A stretch of DNA of 58,305 nt from CAUSWF01 sp963535465 (GTDB lineage Bacteria > Bacillota_I > Bacilli_A > RF39 > UBA660), in contig CAUSWF010000008.1 in the NCBI GenBank assembly GCA_963535465.1, forward strand, positions 1-58,305, given 5' to 3'. A program made the position numbers and the translations under genes. Positions 34,176 to 41,672 of the stretch are shown piece after piece. Numbering within the stretch: the stretch's first letter is position 1; each line of letters opens with the position of its first letter. The notes below the pieces were generated by a model. The model saw nothing but the letters and a program-made list of their open reading frames with translations. It did not search any database and was not told where the DNA came from.

Positions 34176-34252
34176 TGGTGCACTCGGAGGGATTCGAACC
34201 CCCGACCTTTTGGTTCGTAGCCAAACACTCTATCCAACTGAGCTACGAGTGC
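34176..34252 (-). tRNA. tRNA-Arg (anticodon ACG)
   Basis: A 77-base cloverleaf, anticodon loop CTACGAA, CCA encoded. It is three bases from tRNA-Pro. ACG implies A-to-I editing by TadA. Confidence 0.95.
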
Positions 34253-34274
34253 ATTAATAATTTTTTAATAAAAA

Positions 34275-34350
34275 TGGTGGCTCCAGCGGGAATCGAACCA
34301 GCGACACAAGGATTTTCAGTCCTTTGCTCTACCGACTGAGCTATGAAGCC
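34275..34350 (-). tRNA. tRNA-Phe (anticodon GAA)
   Basis: A 76-base cloverleaf, anticodon loop CTGAAAA, CCA encoded. Confidence 0.95.
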
Positions 34351-34353
34351 AAA

Positions 34354-34430
34354 TGGCGGTCTCGACGGGGCTCGAACCCGCGATCTTCTGCGTGACAGGC
34401 AAACGTGTTAACCAGCTGCACTACGAGACC
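34354..34430 (-). tRNA. tRNA-Asp (anticodon GTC)
   Basis: A 77-base cloverleaf, anticodon loop CTGTCAC, discriminator G and CCA encoded. Confidence 0.95.
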
Positions 34431-34444
34431 ACAAAATAATAAAT

Positions 34445-34521
34445 TGGTTGCGGGAGCAGGATTTGAACCTACAACCTCTGGGTTATGAGCCCAACGAGCT
34501 ACCGGATTGCTCTATCCCGCG
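34445..34521 (-). tRNA. Initiator tRNA-fMet (anticodon CAT)
   Basis: A 77-base cloverleaf whose anticodon stem ends in three G-C pairs (GGG-CTCATAA-CCC) and whose first base C faces A at the acceptor end, the marks of the bacterial initiator. Confidence 0.93.
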
Positions 34522-34524
34522 ATA

Positions 34525-34617
34525 TGGCGGAGGAAAAGGGATTCGAACCCCTGCGCCGCTTGCACGACCTGTCGGTTTTCAAGACCGATCCCTTCAGCCA
34601 GACTTGGGTATTCCTCC
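34525..34617 (-). tRNA. tRNA-Ser (anticodon TGA)
   Basis: A 93-base tRNA with a long variable arm, anticodon loop CTTGAAA, CCA encoded. It is the first tRNA of the Ser-fMet-Asp-Phe-Arg-Pro operon. Confidence 0.95.
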
Positions 34618-34640
34618 ATACGCTTTTCAGCGACAAATAG

Positions 34641-34670
34641 ATTATAGCATATTGTTTTTTTATATGTCAA
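34641..34670 (-). promoter_or_regulatory. Promoter of the Ser-fMet-Asp-Phe-Arg-Pro tRNA operon
   Basis: TTGACA (34665-34670), an 18-base spacer and TATAAT (34641-34646) with a TG extension form a consensus-like promoter 24 bases before tRNA-Ser. Confidence 0.8.
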
Positions 34671-34712
34671 CTGAAATTATGTTATAAATCAACAAATAAT
34701 CTAATAAATAAA

Positions 34713-34737
34713 TAAAAAAAGACTTTATCAAGTCTTT
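34713..34737 (-). terminator. Terminator of the Val-Thr-Tyr-Gln-Lys-Leu tRNA operon
   Basis: AAAGACTT (34718-34725) and AAGTCTTT (34730-34737) pair around four bases, with seven T on the minus strand. Confidence 0.75.
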
Positions 34738-34748
34738 ATCTACCAAAA

Positions 34749-34837
34749 TGGTGCCTAAGATCGGAATCGAACCGATACGAGCTTTAACACTCGCAGGATT
34801 TTAAGTCCTGTGCGTCTACCTGTTCCGCCACTCAGGC
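34749..34837 (-). tRNA. tRNA-Leu (anticodon TAA)
   Basis: An 89-base tRNA with a long variable arm, anticodon loop CTTAAAA, CCA encoded. Confidence 0.95.
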
Positions 34838-34841
34838 AATC

Positions 34842-34917
34842 TGGTGACCTGTATGAGATTCGAACTCATGACCCTTTGATTAAAAGTCAAATGCTCTACC
34901 TGCTGAGCTAACAGATC
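34842..34917 (-). tRNA. tRNA-Lys (anticodon TTT)
   Basis: A 76-base cloverleaf, anticodon loop CTTTTAA, CCA encoded; one G-U pair in the acceptor stem. Confidence 0.95.
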
Positions 34918-34930
34918 ATCTATTAAAAAA

Positions 34931-35005
34931 TGGCTGCCTTGGCTAGATTCGAACTAGCGCATGTCAGAGTCAAAGTCTGATGCCTTACCGCTTGGCTACA
35001 AGGCA
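34931..35005 (-). tRNA. tRNA-Gln (anticodon TTG)
   Basis: A 75-base cloverleaf, anticodon loop CTTTGAC, discriminator G and CCA encoded. Confidence 0.95.
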
Positions 35006-35014
35006 ATCTAAAAG

Positions 35015-35099
35015 TGGTGGAGAGAGGTGGTTTCGAACCACCGAACTCATAGAGAGCAGATTTACAGTCTGCCGCGTTTAGCCTCTTCGCTACCTCTCC
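35015..35099 (-). tRNA. tRNA-Tyr (anticodon GTA)
   Basis: An 85-base tRNA with a long variable arm, anticodon loop CTGTAAA, CCA encoded. Confidence 0.95.
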
Positions 35100-35109
35100 A
35101 TATAAAAAA

Positions 35110-35185
35110 TGGTGCCGAAAATAGGACTTGAACCCACAACCTACTGATTACAAATCAGTTGCTCTACCAATTGAGCTATTTCGGC
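35110..35185 (-). tRNA. tRNA-Thr (anticodon TGT)
   Basis: A 76-base cloverleaf, anticodon loop TTTGTAA, CCA encoded. Confidence 0.95.
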
Positions 35186-35191
35186 ATTTAA

Positions 35192-35268
35192 TGGTGGAGG
35201 ATACAGGACTCGAACCTGTGACCCCCTGCTTGTAAGGCAGGTGCTCTAACCAACTGAGCTAATCCTCC
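35192..35268 (-). tRNA. tRNA-Val (anticodon TAC)
   Basis: A 77-base cloverleaf, anticodon loop CTTACAA, CCA encoded. It is the first tRNA of the second operon. Confidence 0.95.
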
Positions 35269-35287
35269 GTCGTTGTTGACGTAATTA

Positions 35288-35316
35288 AATATATCAACAA
35301 TTAGCTTCTTTGTCAA
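35288..35316 (-). promoter_or_regulatory. Promoter of the Val-Thr-Tyr-Gln-Lys-Leu tRNA operon
   Basis: TTGACA (35311-35316), a 17-base spacer and TATATT (35288-35293) lie on the minus strand, 20 bases before tRNA-Val. Confidence 0.8.
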
Positions 35317-35330
35317 CATTTTTAGACAAA

Positions 35331-35669
35331 TTAGTTATATTTTTCTTCTATCCATTTAGGTAAATTGGCACTTAGAGTTTTAAAACCTAAATTTGTTTCT
35401 TTTATTGGTTCTCTTTTTTTCTTCTTTTTTGACTTTTCTAATGCTTTTAGTGATAGTTTTAGTCTATTTTTATCTTCTTCTACCTCTATTACTTTGGCTG
35501 TTAAAATATCCCCTATTTTAGCATATTCTTCTATTTCTTTAACAAAGTATTTTGATATTTCTGATATATGAATTAATCCTGTACAATTGTCATCTAATTT
35601 TACAAATATGCCATATTCTTCTATCCCTGTTACCGTACAGGTTACTATATCTTCTTTTTTATATTTCAT
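35331..35669 (-). CDS. S1-domain RNA-binding protein (YugI/CvfD-like)
   Basis: A 112-aa protein with one S1 domain in the first 75 residues (DIVTCTVTGIEEYGIFVKLDD, GLIHISEIS, KNRLKLSLKAL) and a lysine-rich tail. The length and tail match the general stress protein 13 / YugI / CvfD group, ribosome-associated regulators in Bacillota. It is transcribed away from the NifU-like gene and ends just before the tRNA promoter. Confidence 0.85.
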   Translation of the reverse strand: MKYKKEDIVTCTVTGIEEYGIFVKLDDNCTGLIHISEISKYFVKEIEEYAKIGDILTAKVIEVEEDKNRLKLSLKALEKSKKKKKREPIKETNLGFKTLSANLPKWIEEKYN

Positions 35670-35687
35670 AGTCCTACCTCGCCATAT

Positions 35688-35696
35688 ATTATATCA
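35688..35696 (-). promoter_or_regulatory. Extended -10 promoter (TGATATAAT) for the S1-domain gene
   Basis: TGATATAAT on the minus strand lies 18 bases before the ATG at 35669, without a clear -35 box. Confidence 0.55.
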
Positions 35697-35721
35697 TATT
35701 ATTTTATTTTTGTTTATTTTT

Positions 35722-35730
35722 TTGATATAA
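35722..35730 (+). promoter_or_regulatory. Extended -10 promoter (TGATATAAT) for the NifU-like gene
   Basis: TGATATAAT on the plus strand lies 17 bases before the ATG at 35748, so the mRNA leader would be only about ten bases. Confidence 0.55.
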
Positions 35731-35747
35731 TAACTCTGGTGATTAAT

Positions 35748-35981
35748 ATGGATATAGAAAATAAAATTATTAGTTTAATAGATAAAATGAAACCTTATAT
35801 TGCAAGTGATGGTGGAATACTTGAATTTGTTAAGTATGAGGATAATATTGTATATGTTAGGTTGGGTGGTGCATGTAGTTCATGTTCACTTATAGATATG
35901 ACTTTGAAAGATGGTATAGAAGAACTTATAATTAGTGAAGTACCTGAAGTTAAAGCTGTAGTTGCAGTCTCAGCAGAATAA
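35748..35981 (+). CDS. NifU C-terminal domain-like Fe-S scaffold protein
   Basis: A 77-aa NifU-type domain with the metal-binding CSSC in GGACSSCSLIDMTLKDGIE, which binds or transfers Fe-S clusters. The full YutI/Nfu single-domain length is present. The ATG at 35748 follows GGTGA; an in-frame GTG at 35739 is less likely. It is a one-gene plus-strand unit with its own promoter and terminator. Confidence 0.92.
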   Translation: MDIENKIISLIDKMKPYIASDGGILEFVKYEDNIVYVRLGGACSSCSLIDMTLKDGIEELIISEVPEVKAVVAVSAE

Positions 35982-36004
35982 AAAGCACAAATGTGCTTTT
36001 TTAT
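35979..36004. terminator. Bidirectional terminator after the NifU-like gene
   Basis: AAAAAGCACA and TGTGCTTTTT form a stem with a short A loop, flanked by A and T runs on both sides; it serves both convergent genes. Confidence 0.8.
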
Positions 36005-37164
36005 AATCCATATTTTTCCATTGTCTTAGTAAGTTTATCAATTTTAGCTTCTGCTTGAGAAATAGTTTCTTTTTTACTATTAATTAATTCTTCTTGATTA
36101 GTTATTGTTTCTTCTAATTTCTTAGCTTCTTCTTCAGCTTTAGCAATTGTTTTTTCTCTTTCTGTTAATTTATCTTTATAGAATTTAATCATATCAGAAA
36201 GTTTCTTATTTAATTCTTTTTCACGTTCTTCTGCTTCACGTGCTTCTTTTTCTTTAGCAAGTCTAGCTTCTTCTAATTTTTTGACATTTAATTCAATAGT
36301 ATTTTCTTGTTCTTCTAATGAAGAAATTTTATCTAATAATCCATCTAATTCTTCATCTTCTGTTATTTCTTCTTTTTGAGGTAATACTTCTTTATCCTCT
36401 ACATTTTTTCTTATTCTTTCTAAGTCCTTAGATAAGTCAGTAGTGAATTCAAACATATTATCATTATTATTATCTATTTCACTATATTGATCTACTACAG
36501 GAACATCTATTTCTGTTTCAGATTCTACATTGTTTTTTTCTACTTCTTCAGTAGTCCATGCGTTTGTAGTAACTTCCTCTTCTTTTTCTTGTTCTTTTTC
36601 TAAATCTTTTAAATATCCTGATAAGTCAAATTCTTGTTCTTGTTTTTCTTCATTATTTTCTTCAATTACTGTAGGTGATACTACTACTTCATTTTCTTCT
36701 TGTGCAGTTGGAATAGTTGCTTCTCCTACTGGTTCAACTAAATTATTATCTAGGTTATCTAAGTTAGATAAGTCTAATGTTAATATATTTTTTTGTTCTA
36801 ATTTACCAGCTACAATTAGTTCATTTATTAAACCATTCAAGACATTATCATTTACTCTAGTATTTTCTACCATAATTTCTTTTTCTTTTAATTTGTGGCA
36901 GCCTAAATCTAAGTAATTGGTTTCATTTGTATATACATATTCTACGTTTTCTAACTTAGATAAATTCTTTTTAACTTTATCTAGATGTTTTTCATTTAAA
37001 TCTTTTTCTGGTAGAGTTTTTTCTTGCTCTTTTTCTTCTAATTCTTTTAATGTATTTTTCATATTATCCATAGATGTTTGATAGAATTTTAAACTTCTAT
37101 CATCTTTTAGATAAACCATTTCAGCAACATCTGTTAACTCTACATTATTTAATACATCTGTCAT
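36001..37164 (-). CDS. Coiled-coil protein, unknown
   Basis: A 387-aa soluble protein without signal peptide or membrane segment. It has an N-terminal globular part (about 1-135), an acidic low-complexity centre (about 150-255) and a long C-terminal coiled coil (about 270-385) rich in E, K and A. One segment (LGCHKLKEKEIMVENTRV) may be the folded core. It is the first gene after DUF1292 and has a good AAGGAGG site. A cytoskeletal or scaffold role is possible but unsupported by homology I can recall. Confidence 0.65.
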   Translation of the reverse strand: MTDVLNNVELTDVAEMVYLKDDRSLKFYQTSMDNMKNTLKELEEKEQEKTLPEKDLNEKHLDKVKKNLSKLENVEYVYTNETNYLDLGCHKLKEKEIMVENTRVNDNVLNGLINELIVAGKLEQKNILTLDLSNLDNLDNNLVEPVGEATIPTAQEENEVVVSPTVIEENNEEKQEQEFDLSGYLKDLEKEQEKEEEVTTNAWTTEEVEKNNVESETEIDVPVVDQYSEIDNNNDNMFEFTTDLSKDLERIRKNVEDKEVLPQKEEITEDEELDGLLDKISSLEEQENTIELNVKKLEEARLAKEKEAREAEEREKELNKKLSDMIKFYKDKLTEREKTIAKAEEEAKKLEETITNQEELINSKKETISQAEAKIDKLTKTMEKYGL

Positions 37165-37190
37165 ATTGCCTCCTTTTATTCTTTTTATTA

Positions 37191-37448
37191 TTATTTTGCG
37201 TATGTTCTTAATACGTCTTTTACACTATTCCACTCTTCATCATCTTCTATTCCTAGAAGTGTTATTTCATTTGAGTTTCTTTCTACTCTTGCAACATGAA
37301 CTGTTATTAGTCCTTTTTCATCTCTATCATTTTTTGTATATACAAGATATTCTTTACCTGTATCTTTAAATTTAAATGATGTTAATTTTTCAACTTCCTC
37401 TATTGATCCATCTTCTGCTACTAATGATATTTTCTTTATATTATCCAT
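37191..37448 (-). CDS. DUF1292-family small protein
   Basis: An 85-aa protein with the DUF1292 pattern (ISLVAEDGSIEEVEKLTSFKF, GKEYLVYTKND, IEDDEEWNSVKDVLRTY). Family members are small acidic proteins of unknown function common in Bacillota. The ATG at 37448 follows GGGAGG; an upstream in-frame start at 37469 lacks a site. Confidence 0.85.
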   Translation of the reverse strand: MDNIKKISLVAEDGSIEEVEKLTSFKFKDTGKEYLVYTKNDRDEKGLITVHVARVERNSNEITLLGIEDDEEWNSVKDVLRTYAK

Positions 37449-37487
37449 AACTAGCCTCCCTTTTATCATATATTAATTTTATCATAA

Positions 37488-37778
37488 TTATTTATTTTTA
37501 CAATCTTTTTTTAGTAAAAATGTTTTAGCGTTAGTATTACAATAATTTTTTATATAATTATCTAAATTTTTAATATTATTTATTTCTGTAGTATTCTTAC
37601 CTTTATCTTCTCTAAAACCTTTTAATCTTAATTTTTCATATGAATAATCACCTAATATGTAGTCATATGTATCAAAGTAATCTGTCTCTTCTAATAATTT
37701 TTCTATGTCTTCTTTATTGAAGCAATCTCTATCATTAGATATTATTTCATATTCAATATTTTTTAATGTTACTTTCAT
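37488..37778 (-). CDS. yutD: YutD-like protein (DUF1027)
   Basis: A 96-aa protein matching YutD: a strand-rich start, YDYILGDYSYEKLRLKGF (family D-YI-GDW-Y--LRL-GF) and a C-terminal NYCNTNAKTFLLKK segment. Function is unknown; the gene is widespread in Bacilli. It follows trmL after two bases. Confidence 0.82.
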   Translation of the reverse strand: MKVTLKNIEYEIISNDRDCFNKEDIEKLLEETDYFDTYDYILGDYSYEKLRLKGFREDKGKNTTEINNIKNLDNYIKNYCNTNAKTFLLKKDCKNK

Positions 37779-37780
37779 AT

Positions 37781-38287
37781 TTACCTCTCTAAATAATCTT
37801 TCCCTTTAAATGGTTCATCAAATAATAAATCATTATAATTTTGTTGTCTTAATACTTCATATATTACTATTGCTGCACAATTTGATAAGTTTAATGCTCT
37901 TACATTGTCTGTCATTGGTATTCTCATACAATGAGATATATCATCTTTTAATATTTCTTTTGGTATACCTGTTGATTCTTTTCCGAATATTAAATATATT
38001 TCTTCTTTATTATTTGAATAGTCAAATGCTGTATGAGGTTTATGTCCATACCTTGTGAAATAATAATATGTTCCTTTGTTTTTACTTTTAAAGTCTTCCC
38101 AATCTTCATAAACTGTATAAGATAGTTTATCTATATAATTTACTCCTGATCTTTGCAAGTGCTTATCATCTATATAAAATCCTAGTGGTTTTATTAGATG
38201 TAGTTTTGTGTTTGTTGCGACACAAGTTCTCATAATATTGCCAGTATTACCTGGTATTTCTGGTTGATATAATACAATGTGATTCAT
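37781..38287 (-). CDS. trmL: tRNA (cytidine/uridine-34-2'-O)-methyltransferase TrmL
   Basis: A 168-aa SPOUT-class methyltransferase that 2'-O-methylates the wobble base of tRNA-Leu. The knot motifs are visible: PEIPGNTGNIMRTC, LIFGKESTGIPKEIL and CMRIPMTDNVRALNLSNCAAIVIYE. Length is normal for TrmL/CspR. Confidence 0.95.
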   Translation of the reverse strand: MNHIVLYQPEIPGNTGNIMRTCVATNTKLHLIKPLGFYIDDKHLQRSGVNYIDKLSYTVYEDWEDFKSKNKGTYYYFTRYGHKPHTAFDYSNNKEEIYLIFGKESTGIPKEILKDDISHCMRIPMTDNVRALNLSNCAAIVIYEVLRQQNYNDLLFDEPFKGKDYLER

Positions 38288-38312
38288 TATGCCTCCTAAT
38301 TAAAGAAGGAGA

Positions 38313-38804
38313 TTACTCTCCTATATTATTGTGATTTAGAAATGATTTTAATTCTTTTACTTTTAATTTTTCATTTTCTAATATACTTTTTATTTTAGAA
38401 TTCTCTATTATTACAAAAGTTGGATATTCTCCTTTTAATTTTTTCTTTTGTTTAAATTTATTATTAAAATAATTAGCAAATTCTTTTTTATCTTGACCTA
38501 TTATATTTAAATATACTAAGTTTCGTATATTTAAATCTTTTAATTCTTGTTTTAATTTATTTTCAAAACTTCTGCATTTATTATCATCTGCTGCACAAAT
38601 ATATAATACTGCATCTGGGTTTTCTAATGAGAAATGTTCTAATTCTTCTTTATATATTTCTGGTACTAATCCTTTTAATACTGGTACTAATCTATTAGTA
38701 TCTACCATTTTCTTATAATCATATCCTAGATATAGAGATAATAATATAGTAGATGTAAATATAATTAGTAATATTAGGTAATTTTTCTTTGGTATTTTTT
38801 TCAT
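38313..38804 (-). CDS. Membrane-anchored protein with possible thioredoxin-like fold
   Basis: A 163-aa protein with one N-terminal membrane helix (about 9-27). The outer domain has the strand pattern AVLYICAADDNKC and, later, EYPTFVIIENSKI, reminiscent of a thioredoxin fold with a cis-proline, but the two cysteines are seven residues apart instead of CxxC. Redox activity is therefore doubtful. It lies between the U32 gene and trmL. Confidence 0.5.
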   Translation of the reverse strand: MKKIPKKNYLILLIIFTSTILLSLYLGYDYKKMVDTNRLVPVLKGLVPEIYKEELEHFSLENPDAVLYICAADDNKCRSFENKLKQELKDLNIRNLVYLNIIGQDKKEFANYFNNKFKQKKKLKGEYPTFVIIENSKIKSILENEKLKVKELKSFLNHNNIGE

Positions 38805-38834
38805 ATACTCTCCTCTATATATATTTTATCATAT

Positions 38835-41012
38835 TTAAGCTTTATAAGCGTTCTTTATTTCTATTTCGTTTTCTTTATAGAAGTTATATCTTATACTTAC
38901 AATATCTCTTAATTTAGTAATATCTAAATTTCTTGATTCATAATTTAAGATATGAGTTTTTTCTCCATCGTAATAGATATCAAATTTTCTATTTTTTGTA
39001 TCTATTAATTCATAGTTATAATCATTTACTGGTAGTTCTAAAATATTACCTTTTATGATCATATTTTCTGGTTTACCATATACTAATACTTCTAAATTAG
39101 GTTTTTCTTTAAATAGATTTACATAATCATTATATAATTCTATTATTTCATCTTCTGTTAATTCTAATGATAAGTTTACTGTTTTCATACCTTTTAATAA
39201 TAAGAAATATACTGTATACATATTAGCTACATTTAGTCCATAATCTCCTACTACTGTTATTTCTTTATCTATAAAGTAATCTGATGTTAAAACTTTTTCT
39301 TTTAAATATTTTTTTAGGTTATATGTTGTTCTTGGTATTTTAAAGTAAGCTTTATCTTCATTTTTATATTCTTTATATAAAGCTTCTTTATTTATGTATA
39401 CTCTATCAAAGCCTAATCTTAAGCATGTAGATAGTTGCTCTTCATTCATTACTTCTGCTGTTAATACTCTTGGTAATTCTTTTATATGTGGTAATAATAG
39501 TCCACCTTGTCTTACTAAGACTTCTTTTTTAGAATTCATTCTTAACATAGTTAATTCCATTATTATATCTCGTCTTAGTTCATTTATATCTTTTATACCT
39601 ATGAATATATTTTTATCTACATCTACTACAGTTGATGCTGAACGATATGGTGTATCTCCTAGTTTTTCTACTTGAGTTCTTATTCTATCAGCGTCTAAGC
39701 TTTGAGTTTTGGCTTCTTCTACTATTTTACCTGTTTTTATTAATTTATTTACTCCATCACTTAATTCTATAGTTAGAGGTTGTCCAATTTTAGCTGTTAC
39801 TCTAAATGTTACAGCAACTACTCTAGCTGGTAGTTTTTTTAACTCTGTATTTAATAAGTAACTTCCTGTTTTACATACTGTGTCTTCTACTTCTAAATTA
39901 CATTTATTATCTACATAGCAGATGTTTCCTTTTTTTACTTCATTTATTAATTTATGATCTTTATCATATAGATAATTTACTATAAATCCTTTATTAGTAT
40001 TTAGAAATCTTATAGCGTCTTCTTGATGTAAGTCTTCATCTAATTTTATCCCTATTTTTTCTTTTGTTATACTGACTACTTTACCTATTTCTAATCCTAT
40101 ATGATTTGGATTAGATATATTAATTAACTCTTTAGCTGGTGTTTTAAATAAATTACCTAGAGTAAATCCTCTATTATATAGTATCTTTAGTTTATTATTA
40201 GCTTCTTCTAATTTATTATCTACTCCACCATTTGTCATTAATTTATGATACATTCTAGTAATATATCCTACGTATTCAGGTGATTTCATTCTACCTTCTA
40301 TTTTAAAACTAGTTATATCACTATTCATTAGTTCTTTAAATCTTGTAGATGTATTTAATTCTTTCATTGATAGTAGATATTTATTTTCTATTACTTTTCT
40401 TTGTCCTCTATATAGAGTATAAGGTAGTCTACAACAACTACTACATTCTCCTCTATTGGCACTTCTATCTCCTATCATTGCACTCATTAGACAGCAACCT
40501 GAATATGATACGCATAATGCTCCATGGATAAATACTTCTTTTTCTATAGGTACATCTATTTTTTCTATTTCTTCTAGTGATAATTCTCTAGAAAATACTA
40601 CTCTTTTTACACCTAAGTCATAGTACATTTGAGCAGTTTCTTTACATGAAGTATTTGCTTGGGTAGATGCATGAATTTCTAAGTTGGGAAACATTTCTCT
40701 ACACAAACATATCATTCCGAAATCTTGCATAATAATTGCATCTATTCCTATTCTATGTAAGAATTCTACTTCTCCTAAGAATGCTGATACTTCTTTATTT
40801 TTAACTACTGTATTCATGGTACAGTATAATTTTACTCCATATAAGTGAGCAAGTCTTACTGCTGATTGCATTTCTTCATTTGTAAAATTTTTAGCAAATT
40901 TTCTTGCACTAAAGTTATTTAAACCTAGATATACGGCATCTGCTCCGTTAGCAATTGCTTGTTTTAAGCATTCCATATCACCTGCTGGTACTAATAATTC
41001 ATGTTTTATCAT
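38835..41012 (-). CDS. U32-family protein (RlhA/YdcP-like) with DUF3656
   Basis: A 725-aa member of the U32 family. The N-terminal half has the U32 signature region (ELLVPAGDMECLKQAIANGADAVYLG is typical in pattern; MEIHAST-type and VFIHGALCVSYSGCCLMS motifs with clustered cysteines near 170-195), which in this family binds an Fe-S cluster. The C-terminal DUF3656 region matches RlhA, which hydroxylates C2501 of 23S rRNA in E. coli; the related TrhP makes 5-hydroxyuridine in tRNA. The old name peptidase is probably wrong. It has its own extended -10 promoter. Confidence 0.85.
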   Translation of the reverse strand: MIKHELLVPAGDMECLKQAIANGADAVYLGLNNFSARKFAKNFTNEEMQSAVRLAHLYGVKLYCTMNTVVKNKEVSAFLGEVEFLHRIGIDAIIMQDFGMICLCREMFPNLEIHASTQANTSCKETAQMYYDLGVKRVVFSRELSLEEIEKIDVPIEKEVFIHGALCVSYSGCCLMSAMIGDRSANRGECSSCCRLPYTLYRGQRKVIENKYLLSMKELNTSTRFKELMNSDITSFKIEGRMKSPEYVGYITRMYHKLMTNGGVDNKLEEANNKLKILYNRGFTLGNLFKTPAKELINISNPNHIGLEIGKVVSITKEKIGIKLDEDLHQEDAIRFLNTNKGFIVNYLYDKDHKLINEVKKGNICYVDNKCNLEVEDTVCKTGSYLLNTELKKLPARVVAVTFRVTAKIGQPLTIELSDGVNKLIKTGKIVEEAKTQSLDADRIRTQVEKLGDTPYRSASTVVDVDKNIFIGIKDINELRRDIIMELTMLRMNSKKEVLVRQGGLLLPHIKELPRVLTAEVMNEEQLSTCLRLGFDRVYINKEALYKEYKNEDKAYFKIPRTTYNLKKYLKEKVLTSDYFIDKEITVVGDYGLNVANMYTVYFLLLKGMKTVNLSLELTEDEIIELYNDYVNLFKEKPNLEVLVYGKPENMIIKGNILELPVNDYNYELIDTKNRKFDIYYDGEKTHILNYESRNLDITKLRDIVSIRYNFYKENEIEIKNAYKA

Positions 41013-41030
41013 ATTCTCACCTTCTACTTG

Positions 41031-41039
41031 ATTATAACA
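41031..41039 (-). promoter_or_regulatory. Extended -10 promoter (TGTTATAAT) for the U32 gene
   Basis: TGTTATAAT on the minus strand lies 18 bases before the ATG at 41012, with no clear -35 box. Confidence 0.5.
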
Positions 41040-41062
41040 TAATTTTCAACTCTAATTAGCAA

Positions 41063-41096
41063 AAGAAAAAGTTTACTTTATTAAAAATGTAAACTT
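41063..41096 (-). terminator. Terminator of the rubrerythrin gene
   Basis: AAGTTTAC (41069-41076) and GTAAACTT (41089-41096) form a stem with a 12-base loop and a T-rich tail on the minus strand. Confidence 0.7.
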
Positions 41097-41103
41097 TTTT
41101 ATC

Positions 41104-41646
41104 TTATAAATAATTTTCTGCTTTTACTTCCATAAAGCTTTGTGGATGATTACATACTGGACATACATCTAGTGCATCTTCTCCAAAATATACATGTCCA
41201 CAGTTTCTGCAAATCCACATTTTTTCTCCGTCTTTGTGGAACACTCTATCATCTTCTATGTTTTGTAATAGCTTTCTATATCTTGCTTCATGTTCTTTTT
41301 CTATTTTTCCAACACTTTCAAATAAGAATGCTAAATGATCGAATCCTTCTTCTTTTGCTACACGTGCAAATTCATCATACATATCTGTCCACTCATAGTT
41401 TTCTCCATTAGCGGCATCTTCTAAGTTAACTGTTGTTGTTGGTACTCCCCCATCGTGTAGAGCTTTAAACCATAATTTTGCATGTTCTTTTTCATTTCTT
41501 GAAGTTTCTTCAAATATTGATGCGATTTGTTCATATCCATCTTTCTTAGCACGAGAAGCATAATATTCATACTTTACTCTTGCTTGTGATTCTCCTGCAA
41601 ATGCTTTCTTTAAATTTTCTTCTGTTCTTGTTCCTTTTAGTTCCAT
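41104..41646 (-). CDS. rbr: Rubrerythrin
   Basis: A 180-aa non-haem iron peroxidase that reduces hydrogen peroxide in anaerobes. The N-terminal ferritin-like four-helix domain has the diiron ligands in ExxH-type motifs (SRNEKEHAKLWF, KIEKEHEARY) and the C-terminal rubredoxin domain has CRNCG and CPVCNHP. Length and order are those of classical rubrerythrin. It follows lon by 26 bases. Confidence 0.96.
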   Translation of the reverse strand: MELKGTRTEENLKKAFAGESQARVKYEYYASRAKKDGYEQIASIFEETSRNEKEHAKLWFKALHDGGVPTTTVNLEDAANGENYEWTDMYDEFARVAKEEGFDHLAFLFESVGKIEKEHEARYRKLLQNIEDDRVFHKDGEKMWICRNCGHVYFGEDALDVCPVCNHPQSFMEVKAENYL

Positions 41647-41662
41647 AAATCCTCCTAAGTTT

Positions 41663-41671
41663 ATTATATCA
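41663..41671 (-). promoter_or_regulatory. Extended -10 promoter (TGATATAAT) for rubrerythrin
   Basis: TGATATAAT on the minus strand lies 17 bases before the rubrerythrin ATG, between lon and rbr. It would let rubrerythrin be expressed independently of lon. Confidence 0.5.
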
Positions 41672-41672
41672 T

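Noticed and set aside
34130..34687. Open frames across the tRNA cluster (with repeats like SEGFEPPTFW and AGIEPATQG)
   Set aside because: These are well-known false proteins read through tRNA genes; the tRNAs themselves explain the sequence.
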